Of a stretch of 37,623 nucleotides of DNA, positions 31,066 to 37,623 are shown one piece after another (positions within the stretch are counted from its first letter, which is position 1; the number at the start of each line of letters is the position of its first letter). Source of the stretch: Firmicutes bacterium CAG:145 (GTDB lineage Bacteria; Bacillota; Clostridia; Peptostreptococcales; Anaerovoracaceae); contig FR882593.1 of the NCBI GenBank assembly GCA_000435715.1, forward strand, positions 224,316 to 261,938, written 5' to 3'. Under the pieces are notes generated by a model, which had not been told where the DNA came from, did no database searches, and saw nothing but the letters and a program-made list of their open reading frames with translations. The position numbers were made by a program, and so were the translations under genes.

Positions 31066-31950
31066 ATGAAAAATAAAAAAAGAGATAAGTTTGGCGACAG
31101 ACGAGACGGAGTATGGATCAAAGAAACGGACCCGATGCATGCATTTGTTCCTTACTTATATCCCAACAGAGCAGATAATGAGGCTTTCATAAGCGAGAGA
31201 ATAGATCTGGAGGAGATCAATCGTTACATAGAGGAAAAAAACAGCGCCGGCTTGCAAGACCCATATAAATTGTTTCATGTCTTGCTTGCCGCTATAGTAA
31301 AAACTTTGACTCTGAGACCTAAGATGAATAGATTTATCAAAGGATACAGAATCTATCAGAGAAAGACTCTTACGCTGGCTTTCGTGGTGAAAAAGAAATT
31401 TGCCGATGAAGGAAAGGAAGCTTTGGCCTTTGTGGAATTCGATGAAAAGGACACTATTGAGACTATAAGAGAAAAGCTTTACTCAGAGATCAACCAGTGC
31501 AGAGGAGAGAAGATGGACAATTCCACCGCCGGCATGGATCTTCTGACTAAAATGCCCAGATTTCTGCTGCGCTTTGTAGTATGGATGCTGCATAAGCTGG
31601 ACTTCTACGGCAGGGTGCCCGAATTCCTGATCAAGACCGATCCCAATCACGCTACATGTTTTATAACCAACCTGGGATCCATAGGCTTAAGATCGGGATA
31701 CCATCATCTTAATAACTGGGGAACTAACTCCATATTTGTAATCATAGGGGAGAAGAAACTAAGACCGGTGTATGATGAAGAGGGCAATATGAGGATGAAA
31801 GAGACGCTGGATCTTGGCCTCACATTAGATGAAAGGATTGCCGATGGATATTATTATTCCAAGACAGTAAAATTGCTGAAATATTTATTGAACAATCCGG
31901 AGCTCCTTGAGCGTCCGGCAGGGGAGGAAGTAGATTATGACAAACGATAA
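31066..31950 (+). CDS. CAT/E2-like acyltransferase lacking lipoyl domain and catalytic His
   Basis: About 294 aa from the ATG at 31066 (GTGAGGA lies 7 bases upstream; the ATG at 31060 is too close to it). The protein has the catalytic-core fold of 2-oxoacid dehydrogenase E2 and chloramphenicol acetyltransferases, but no lipoyl or subunit-binding domain. The C-terminal motif, normally DHRxxDG, reads DERIADG here: the catalytic His is Glu. A substrate-binding stretch (ATCFITNLGSIGL) is intact. The gene overlaps the adenylate-forming ligase by 14 bases, so they share an operon and perhaps a substrate. It may bind acyl-CoA without classic transfer, or use another base. Confidence 0.8.
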   Translation: MKNKKRDKFGDRRDGVWIKETDPMHAFVPYLYPNRADNEAFISERIDLEEINRYIEEKNSAGLQDPYKLFHVLLAAIVKTLTLRPKMNRFIKGYRIYQRKTLTLAFVVKKKFADEGKEALAFVEFDEKDTIETIREKLYSEINQCRGEKMDNSTAGMDLLTKMPRFLLRFVVWMLHKLDFYGRVPEFLIKTDPNHATCFITNLGSIGLRSGYHHLNNWGTNSIFVIIGEKKLRPVYDEEGNMRMKETLDLGLTLDERIADGYYYSKTVKLLKYLLNNPELLERPAGEEVDYDKR

Positions 31951-33661
31951 CAACATGAATGTAAAAGCGCCGTGGATCAAAAGTTTAGGAGGGATTCCGG
32001 CGCATCTGGACTACTACAAAGGATCTATGTACGACAGAGTGGCAGAAGTTTCTGAGAATTTTCCCGATCATATCGCTTATGACTTTATGGGCGGAAAAGT
32101 TAAATACAAGGACTTTATATCCAAGGTGGACAAGTGCGCCAGAGCTTTGGCGGCCATAGGCGTTAAGCCGGGCGAAAGCGTCACTATCTGTATGCCCAAC
32201 GCTCCTCAGTCGGTCATAATGTTTTATGCGATAAACAAGATAGGCGCCATAGCCAACATGATACATCCGCTATCCAGCGAAAAGGAAATCGAGTTTTGCC
32301 TTAAAGAGTCTGCCAGCGTAGTATGTCTGACTTTAGACCAGTTCTACGGAAAGTTCGAGAACATAAGAAAGAATGTGCAGCTGAGAAATCTTATACTCAC
32401 CAGCGTTAAAGATGTTCTCAGCCCTATAAAGAGAAAAGGTTATTACCTGGTAGAGGGCAGAAAGATCAAGAAGGTGCCTGCCAATGCTGAAATAATATGG
32501 TGGGAGAGATTCCTGATGGATGGAAGAAAATATCACGGGCCGTTCCATACGGTGTGTAAGGCGGAGGATCCCGCGGTGATTCTTTACAGCGGAGGAACTA
32601 CGGGAACCATGAAAGGAATTCTCCTTTCTAATCTGAATTTCAATGCCTTATCACAGCAGATAATCGCCACCAATCCTATGTTCAGACCGGGAGACAAGAT
32701 GCTGGCAGTCATGCCTATATTTCATGGTTTCGGACTGGGAGTATGCATACATTCCATGCTGGCAAACGGCGGAAGATGCCTGCTGATACCTAGATTCAAC
32801 CCGGAAAGCTACGCTAAGCTGCTTAAGAAGCATAAACCTAATTTTATCGCAGGAGTACCTACTCTCTACGAAGCTCTTCTCAGAATAAAGAGCCTGGACA
32901 GAGTAGATCTGTCGTGTTTGAAAGGCGTTTTCAGCGGCGGCGACTCGCTGTCCATAGAGCTGAAGAAAAGATTTGACGCTTTCCTTAAAGAACACAATGC
33001 CAGCATCCCGGTGCGCGAGGGCTATGGCACTACAGAGTGCGTCACCGCCAGCTGCCTTACTCCTATAAACAGAGAAAAAGAGGGAAGCATAGGACTTCCA
33101 TTCCCTGATACTTTCTATAAGATAGTCAGACCGGGAACAGAGGAAGAAGTTCCTTACGGAGAAGAAGGCGAAATCTGTCTGGCGGGACCTACCGTGATGA
33201 TAGAATATATAAACAACCCGGAAGAGACGGCCAACACTCTCAGACGTCATAAAGATGGCATGACCTATGTACACACCGGAGATCTTGGGATGATGGACGA
33301 AGAAGGGTTCGTATATTTCCGCCAGAGGATCAAGAGGATGATAATAACCAGCGGATATAATGTGTATCCGTCCAGGATAGAGAATGTACTGGACGCTCAT
33401 GAGTTGGTACACATGAGCTGCGTCATAGGCGTGCCTGATCCTTATAAGATGCAGAAAGTGGTGGCCTTTGTGATGCTTAAACCTGACGTTAAGATTTCTC
33501 ACGATGAAGCCGAAAAGATTCTTATGGAATATTGCAGCAAGCACATCGCAAAATATGCTATGCCTGCGTATATAGAGTTCAGAGATAATCTGCCTAAGAC
33601 TCTCGTAGGAAAAGTAGCCTACAGGATCCTTGAAGAAGAAGAGCTGAAAAAGTACGCATAG
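31937..33661 (+). CDS. Class I adenylate-forming enzyme (acyl-CoA synthetase-like)
   Basis: A 574-aa protein covering the whole family. Motif A3 is YSGGTTGTMKG (about 215), A5 is GYGTTE (about 360), A7 is YVHTGDLG (about 450), A8 is RIKRMIITSGYNVYPSRIE (about 470), and A10 ends LPKTLVGKVAYR with the conserved Lys. All catalytic parts are present. It activates a carboxylic acid with ATP and, probably, transfers it to CoA. The acyltransferase-fold protein upstream is coupled and could take the product. The acid is unknown; no carrier protein gene is near. Confidence 0.9.
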   Translation: MTNDNNMNVKAPWIKSLGGIPAHLDYYKGSMYDRVAEVSENFPDHIAYDFMGGKVKYKDFISKVDKCARALAAIGVKPGESVTICMPNAPQSVIMFYAINKIGAIANMIHPLSSEKEIEFCLKESASVVCLTLDQFYGKFENIRKNVQLRNLILTSVKDVLSPIKRKGYYLVEGRKIKKVPANAEIIWWERFLMDGRKYHGPFHTVCKAEDPAVILYSGGTTGTMKGILLSNLNFNALSQQIIATNPMFRPGDKMLAVMPIFHGFGLGVCIHSMLANGGRCLLIPRFNPESYAKLLKKHKPNFIAGVPTLYEALLRIKSLDRVDLSCLKGVFSGGDSLSIELKKRFDAFLKEHNASIPVREGYGTTECVTASCLTPINREKEGSIGLPFPDTFYKIVRPGTEEEVPYGEEGEICLAGPTVMIEYINNPEETANTLRRHKDGMTYVHTGDLGMMDEEGFVYFRQRIKRMIITSGYNVYPSRIENVLDAHELVHMSCVIGVPDPYKMQKVVAFVMLKPDVKISHDEAEKILMEYCSKHIAKYAMPAYIEFRDNLPKTLVGKVAYRILEEEELKKYA

Positions 33662-33720
33662 CGACGTTCAAATCTCAGAAGAATTCATTTATCTGATGAC
33701 CGCCAGGCCATCGGCATGAT

Positions 33721-33751
33721 AAAGCCCCCGATCATTCGGGGGCTTTGAAGT
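33721..33751. terminator. Terminator between convergent genes
   Basis: AAAGCCCCCGA (33721-33731) pairs perfectly with TCGGGGGCTTT (33736-33746) around TCAT, followed by GAAGTTTTT. It lies between the ligase gene and the oppositely oriented pyridoxal enzyme gene and can stop either. Confidence 0.88.
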
Positions 33752-33780
33752 TTTTGAAACGTATCTTGCAAGTATGATGA

Positions 33781-34827
33781 TTACAACATATGTATGTACT
33801 TTTCCCGCTCTTTTTCGATTTCTATCCTGTGATGAGGAGTATTTATGCCGGGAGCTCCGCCGGTATGAAGAAAGACGACTTTCTCTCCCTGTTTTATCCG
33901 GCCTTCTCTTACCATTTCAAGAAGACCTGCGAAGGCTTTTCCCGTGTAGCATGGATCGAGGATGACGGCTTCCTTTTCGGCCATATAGTACATGGCGTCT
34001 CGGACTTCCCTGCATGGATTGTTGTAAGCTCCCCGGTCGTAATCTGTGATGAGGCCGAAGCTTTCTTGAGAAGGAGCAAAATCCGGCAGTCCCGCTTTAT
34101 ATTTCAGACCGAAGAGACTGGACATTCTGCTGTAGTAGTCCAGGGCTATGCTCGGCGCGTCTTGCTTTGGAGATATACATATGCCGGTCAGGTTCATCGG
34201 CAGATCTTCATTGACCATTGCGGCGAAGAGACCCATGTAAGTTCCCATGCTTCCTACGGCCGTGACCATGCGGCAGTCAGAAATACCGGCTTCCCTGATT
34301 TGATCTGCTGTTTCCATGGCACATTCATAATAGCCCAGAGCGCCGATTTCGTTGGAACCGCCCAGAGGAATGAAATAGACTTTTTCACCTTGAGATTCGT
34401 AACGTGCGGTCACTTCTTCTACGGCTATGTCATATAACTCATCTTCGCTCTTTCCCTCTTCCTGCGGCTTTATCCATACATCGGAGCCCATAATACCGTC
34501 CAGGAGAAGGTTTGCCGATAATTCACCGGGATATTCTCCTACGCAGATGACAGCTCCCGAGAGCCCGTATTTGGCGGCTACGGCGCATGTAAGGCGGCCG
34601 TGATTAGTCTGGATTCCTCCTATAGTCAGGAGTCGGTGGGCTCCCTTCGTCAGCGCGTCTTTGAGAAGGTATTCAAGCTTACGCAGCTTATTTCCTCCCA
34701 TAGCAAGGGGAGTAAGATCATCACGCTTTATATATAGCTCTATACCCAGATCTTTTGATATGCTCGGCAGGTATTCGACAGGCGTGGGAAGATGTAGAAA
34801 GTTTTCCTTTTCGTAATTCAATAACAT
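33781..34827 (-). CDS. D-cysteine desulfhydrase / ACC deaminase-family PLP enzyme
   Basis: A 348-aa fold-type II PLP enzyme. K47 in MGGNKLRKLEYL is the cofactor lysine; IGGIQTNHGRL (about 70) binds the substrate carboxylate; and AVGSMGTYMGL (about 195) holds the phosphate. This is the DcyD/ACC deaminase family. In D-cysteine desulfhydrase the products are pyruvate, H2S and ammonia; ACC deaminase gives 2-oxobutyrate. Gene content does not decide between them. GGAGGATT precedes the ATG. Confidence 0.85.
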   Translation of the reverse strand: MLLNYEKENFLHLPTPVEYLPSISKDLGIELYIKRDDLTPLAMGGNKLRKLEYLLKDALTKGAHRLLTIGGIQTNHGRLTCAVAAKYGLSGAVICVGEYPGELSANLLLDGIMGSDVWIKPQEEGKSEDELYDIAVEEVTARYESQGEKVYFIPLGGSNEIGALGYYECAMETADQIREAGISDCRMVTAVGSMGTYMGLFAAMVNEDLPMNLTGICISPKQDAPSIALDYYSRMSSLFGLKYKAGLPDFAPSQESFGLITDYDRGAYNNPCREVRDAMYYMAEKEAVILDPCYTGKAFAGLLEMVREGRIKQGEKVVFLHTGGAPGINTPHHRIEIEKEREKYIHML

Positions 34828-34849
34828 GACAAATCCTCCTTTTAATTTG

Positions 34850-34878
34850 TTTTCATTTTACCACAACCGTGCTATAAT
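34850..34878 (+). promoter_or_regulatory. Extended -10 promoter of the small-protein/DUF554 operon
   Basis: TTTTCA (34850-34855), a 17-base spacer, and TATAAT (34873-34878) preceded by TG (TGCTATAAT), so this is an extended -10 promoter. Its start point near 34885 gives a leader of about 75 bases that holds a terminator-like hairpin. Confidence 0.7.
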
Positions 34879-34899
34879 GGAAAAGTATTTTATTACTGT

Positions 34900-34940
34900 A
34901 GAAAGTATGCCGATAAAATCTCATCGGACTTTCTGTTTTT
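34900..34940 (+). promoter_or_regulatory. Terminator-like hairpin inside the leader of the small-protein gene
   Basis: AGAAAGT (34900-34906) pairs with ACTTTCT (34928-34934) and CCGAT (34910-34914) with ATCGG (34923-34927), with a 3-base bulge; GTTTTT follows. It lies between the promoter at 34850-34878 and the ATG at 34959. No plus-strand gene precedes the promoter, so it must act on this transcript, as a partial attenuator or a leaky terminator. Confidence 0.6.
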
Positions 34941-34958
34941 GAAAGGAGTGCAATCATC

Positions 34959-35267
34959 ATGGCGTTTATGGATAAACTCGGACAGATGGCCAATAAAGTA
35001 GGCGAAGTAGCGGGGGATACTTTCGATTACGGAAAAGCCAAAGGCAAGGTAGTTCTTGAAAAAGGAAAGATAAAGGACGTTAAGGAGGCCATGGGCGATT
35101 ATGTATATGACGCCGTCAGCTCTTCCGGAGAAATAGATATGGACAGAATAAAAGCCTTTTGCGCCGAGATAGACCAGCACGTTGCCAACATTGAAGATCT
35201 GCAGGCGGAAGCAAGACAAAGCGGAGATAATTTGTCCGAGACTTTCGGCGGCAGGGAAGAAGAATAA
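34959..35267 (+). CDS. Small helical protein of unknown function
   Basis: A 102-aa, soluble, charged, mostly helical protein without a signal peptide or membrane helix. It begins MAFMDKLGQMANKVGEVAGD, like small cytoplasmic proteins whose first amphipathic helix can bind membranes or partners. I do not recognise a named family. AAAGGAG precedes the ATG. The last base of its stop is the first of the DUF554 gene's ATG, so the two are coupled. Confidence 0.65.
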   Translation: MAFMDKLGQMANKVGEVAGDTFDYGKAKGKVVLEKGKIKDVKEAMGDYVYDAVSSSGEIDMDRIKAFCAEIDQHVANIEDLQAEARQSGDNLSETFGGREEE

Positions 35268-35977
35268 TGTTGGGAGTAATCGTAAATACCCTTACTGTAT
35301 TGGTTGGCAGCAGTATCGGTCTCTTAGCCAAAAAAATCATTCCCAGGGACTGGTCGGGTTTTATAATATGCGGTATGGGTCTTTGCACCATGTACATAGG
35401 AATAAGCGGATCCTTCGAGGGTCAAAACACTTTGGTAGCGGTAGTATCTATGGCCGTAGGGGCGGTTATCGGTCTTTCCATAGGTATAGATAAACGTGTC
35501 AACAGCGGCGTTTCAAAGCTGGAAAAACGTTTTATAAAGAAGCCGGCACAAGAAGGCGGAACGTCTTTTACGGAAGGTTTTGTGACGGCCAGCATGATAT
35601 TCTGCGTTGGAGCTATGACCATATTGGGCTCGCTTCAGGCGGGCCTTACGGGAGACAACACCATGCTCTTCACGAAAGCGACGATGGATGGCATAGGGGC
35701 GGTTTTCTTTGCGGCGTCTTTAGGTTTCGGTGTTCTGGCAGCCAGCTTTTTCATATTGATATTTCAGGGAGCGATAGTATCGCTGGCTCAGTTTGTCGAA
35801 CCGTTTTTGAGCGACGCAGTCATAGCCGAGATGACTTGCGTAGGATCGCTGATTCTCATAGGACTGGCGCTGAATCTGATAGGCGTGGCTAAGATAAAGG
35901 TGATGGACTTCACCCCTGCCATATTTATGCCTATCGCTGTAGTACCGATGTTCGACTGGATCGGAGGGCTGTTTTAA
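35267..35977 (+). CDS. DUF554-family membrane protein
   Basis: A 236-aa polytopic protein with about six or seven membrane helices. The start MLGVIVNTLTVLVGSSIGLLAKK, the FVTASMIFCVGAMTILGSLQAG segment and the AEMTCVGSLILIGLALNL segment are typical of DUF554 (YdfK-like) proteins. The family's substrate is not established; a transporter-like role is assumed. It is coupled to the small protein upstream, whose product may work with it. Confidence 0.85.
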   Translation: MLGVIVNTLTVLVGSSIGLLAKKIIPRDWSGFIICGMGLCTMYIGISGSFEGQNTLVAVVSMAVGAVIGLSIGIDKRVNSGVSKLEKRFIKKPAQEGGTSFTEGFVTASMIFCVGAMTILGSLQAGLTGDNTMLFTKATMDGIGAVFFAASLGFGVLAASFFILIFQGAIVSLAQFVEPFLSDAVIAEMTCVGSLILIGLALNLIGVAKIKVMDFTPAIFMPIAVVPMFDWIGGLF

Positions 35978-36048
35978 GATCAGGAGATCTTTTGAAGGGG
36001 AAGAAAGGATTTTTAATACGGGGAAAATAATTGTCTGATGGAGGATAT

Positions 36049-37515
36049 ATGGAGAGAGAATCATTCAAATCCCGGATGGGATTCATTCTTGTGTCGGCGG
36101 GATGCGCCATAGGGCTTGGAAACGTATGGAAATTCCCGTATATATGCGGTCAATACGGAGGCGCCGCATTTATTCTTATTTATTTGATATTTCTTGTGAT
36201 ATTGGGTATTCCGGTACTGACCTGCGAGTTTGCAGTAGGACGGGCAAGCCGTAGAAGCGTAGCCGGAGCTTTTGAAAAACTTGAGCCCAGAAAGACCAGG
36301 TGGCATGGCCTCAAGGCCATAGGCATCATAGGATGTTATATGCTCATGATGTTTTACACCATGGTAGGCGGATGGATGCTTTATTACTGCCTGCGCAGCG
36401 TAAGGGGAGATTTTGACGGAGCAGATCCCCAGATGATCTCGAATGCTTTTTCCGGCATGCTGGCAGACGTGCCTACGATGATTCTCTGGACTGTCATAAT
36501 ATGCGTCATCGGATTTGCCGTCTGCTTTTTCGGATTAAAAAGCGGCATAGAGAGAATCAGCAAGCTGATGATGATAGCTCTTCTTGTCATAATGGTAGTT
36601 CTGGCCATACATTCTATCACCATGCCAGGATCGGGAGAAGGCATAAAGTTTTATCTCGTACCTGATATAGATAAAATCATAGAAAACGGCATAGGGAACG
36701 TGGTGTTTGCAGCCTTAAGCCAGGCGTTCTTCACTCTGTCGCTGGGAGTGGGAGCCATGCTGATATTCGGCAGTTACCTGGATAAAGACCAAAAACTGAT
36801 CGGAGAAGCAGTAAGCGTAACTTCGCTTGATACATTTGTGGCTCTGACGGCAGGTCTTATAGTGATACCTGCATGCTTTTCCTTTGGCATACAGCCGGAT
36901 TCGGGTCCGAACCTGATATTTGTGACGCTGCCTAACATATTTGCCGGTATCGCCGGAGGCAGAATCTGGGGAGGTCTGTTCTTCCTGTTCATGTCCTTTG
37001 CAGCGCTGACTACTATAATAGCCGTATTTGAGAACCTGTTAGCCTTCAACAAAGACTTGTTCGGTTGGAGCAGAGGAAAGAGCGTTGCCATAGTAGCGCC
37101 CCTCATGGTTCTTCTGAGTATGCCGTGCGTCCTTGGATTCAATCTGCTTTCAGACATTCAGCCTCTGGGGCAGGGGAGTACGATAATGGATCTGGAGGAC
37201 TTCATCGTGTCTAACAACCTGCTGCCGCTGGGAAGCCTGGGATATATACTCTTCTGTACCCGCAGCAACGGATGGGGCTGGGATAATTTTACCGATGAGG
37301 CAAATACCGGCAGAGGTCTTGGAATCAGCAGGAGCCTCAAGGGATACGTCTCTTACGGTATACCTGCCATAATAATGGTCATATATCTGAAGGGATATTA
37401 CGACAAGTTCGCGCCTATGGGTAATGTAACTCTGATTTGCTGGATGATAGTGGCGATCTTACTCCTGACTTACGTTCTGTATTGTTCCGGAATAATAGGA
37501 AAAAGAAATAATTAA
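36049..37515 (+). CDS. NSS/SNF-family sodium-dependent transporter
   Basis: About 488 aa from the ATG at 36049, which has GGAGG 4 bases upstream; an in-frame TTG at 36031 also exists. Eleven to twelve membrane helices are predicted, in the LeuT fold. The N-terminal signature is plain: LVSAGCAIGLGNVWKFPYICGQYGGAAF (given in part), with the unwound helix 1 and sodium-site residues. Members import amino acids or related compounds with sodium. The substrate is unknown. The gene ends just before a terminator. Confidence 0.9.
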   Translation: MERESFKSRMGFILVSAGCAIGLGNVWKFPYICGQYGGAAFILIYLIFLVILGIPVLTCEFAVGRASRRSVAGAFEKLEPRKTRWHGLKAIGIIGCYMLMMFYTMVGGWMLYYCLRSVRGDFDGADPQMISNAFSGMLADVPTMILWTVIICVIGFAVCFFGLKSGIERISKLMMIALLVIMVVLAIHSITMPGSGEGIKFYLVPDIDKIIENGIGNVVFAALSQAFFTLSLGVGAMLIFGSYLDKDQKLIGEAVSVTSLDTFVALTAGLIVIPACFSFGIQPDSGPNLIFVTLPNIFAGIAGGRIWGGLFFLFMSFAALTTIIAVFENLLAFNKDLFGWSRGKSVAIVAPLMVLLSMPCVLGFNLLSDIQPLGQGSTIMDLEDFIVSNNLLPLGSLGYILFCTRSNGWGWDNFTDEANTGRGLGISRSLKGYVSYGIPAIIMVIYLKGYYDKFAPMGNVTLICWMIVAILLLTYVLYCSGIIGKRNN

Positions 37516-37522
37516 AAGTATG

Positions 37523-37553
37523 AAAAGGATGCGCCGCTGCAGCGCATCCTTTT
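37523..37553 (+). terminator. Terminator after the sodium symporter gene
   Basis: AAAAGGATGCGC (37523-37534) pairs perfectly with GCGCATCCTTTT (37542-37553), a 12-bp stem. The T-run is the end of the stem plus TTTCT. It lies just after the stop at 37515. Confidence 0.8.
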
Positions 37554-37584
37554 CTTTCTATTCACAATTGTAACTTAAAAGGGG

Positions 37585-37623
37585 CTGTCGCACAACTGAT
37601 TGAATCAATCATTTGTGCGACAG
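37585..37623. repeat. Long imperfect palindrome at the window edge (IS-end- or MITE-like)
   Basis: CTGTCGCACAA (37585-37595) pairs with TTGTGCGACAG (37613-37623), and the inner TGATTG (37597-37602) pairs with CAATCA (37606-37611), with one mismatch. The stem is about 17 bp. Its GGGGCTGTCGCA start resembles ends of some insertion sequences and dispersed intergenic palindromes. The window stops at its last base, so its extent and copies are unknown. Confidence 0.6.

Noticed and set aside
32651..33544. 297-codon minus-strand open frame opposite the ligase gene
   Set aside because: Its composition is that of an antisense shadow, and it lies wholly inside an adenylate-forming enzyme with all core motifs intact.
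1..37623. CRISPR arrays, tRNA or rRNA genes, transposase genes, diversity-generating retroelement
   Set aside because: I saw no regularly spaced repeats, no tRNA-like cloverleaf, no transposase and no reverse transcriptase or template/variable repeats in the window.

Overview
The window runs from the late (structural and lysis) half of an integrated tailed phage into its bacterial host chromosome. The host looks like a spore-forming member of the Clostridia: it has the spore-coat genes cotJA, cotJB and a broken cotJC, an anaerobic-type iron-sulphur aldo/keto reductase, and cohesin and dockerin modules. AGA arginine and ATA isoleucine codons are frequent throughout. A Peptostreptococcales or Family XIII-like gut anaerobe is possible, but this assignment is a guess from gene style only.

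Positions 1 to about 13704 are prophage, all siphovirus-like. In order on the + strand: the end of the prohead protease, an HK97-fold major capsid protein with an extra C-terminal beta-sandwich, head-tail connector and neck proteins, the tail tube, a tail assembly chaperone pair made by a canonical -1 ribosomal frameshift, the tape measure, distal tail protein, tail endopeptidase-type protein, a BppU-like receptor-binding protein, a holin, an amidase endolysin and a coiled-coil membrane protein. A strong terminator closes the module. Beyond it, on the - strand, lies a small accessory operon (42-aa and 27-aa membrane peptides, then an XRE regulator) driven by a strong promoter with a perfect 7-bp inverted repeat between its -35 and -10 boxes.

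The prophage edge cuts cotJC after about 34 codons (the QYGGP motif). The intact cotJA and cotJB lie just outside, so this is a prophage sitting in a mother-cell spore-coat gene, like the known skin and SPbeta cases. The integrase and the rest of cotJC should lie to the left of the window.

The host part (about 13.7 to 37.6 kb) holds: a short KdpD-like kinase with a KdpE-like regulator; an MBOAT acyltransferase with an SGNH esterase-like partner (probable polysaccharide O-acetylation); a cysteine hydrolase, a cysteine-desulfurase-like protein lacking the usual catalytic Cys, and a membrane-anchored protein; a small alarmone synthetase; an aldo/keto reductase; a secreted GH25 lysozyme with a dockerin, next to a membrane-anchored cohesin protein that could hold it at the cell surface; an AEC transporter that appears to be read from a leaderless mRNA; a complete polyamine ABC operon (XRE-cupin regulator, potA, potB, potC, potD) behind a structured leader; an E2/CAT-like acyltransferase coupled to an adenylate-forming ligase; a D-cysteine desulfhydrase/ACC deaminase-like enzyme; a small protein with a DUF554 membrane protein; and an NSS-family sodium symporter. 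A long inverted repeat ends the window.
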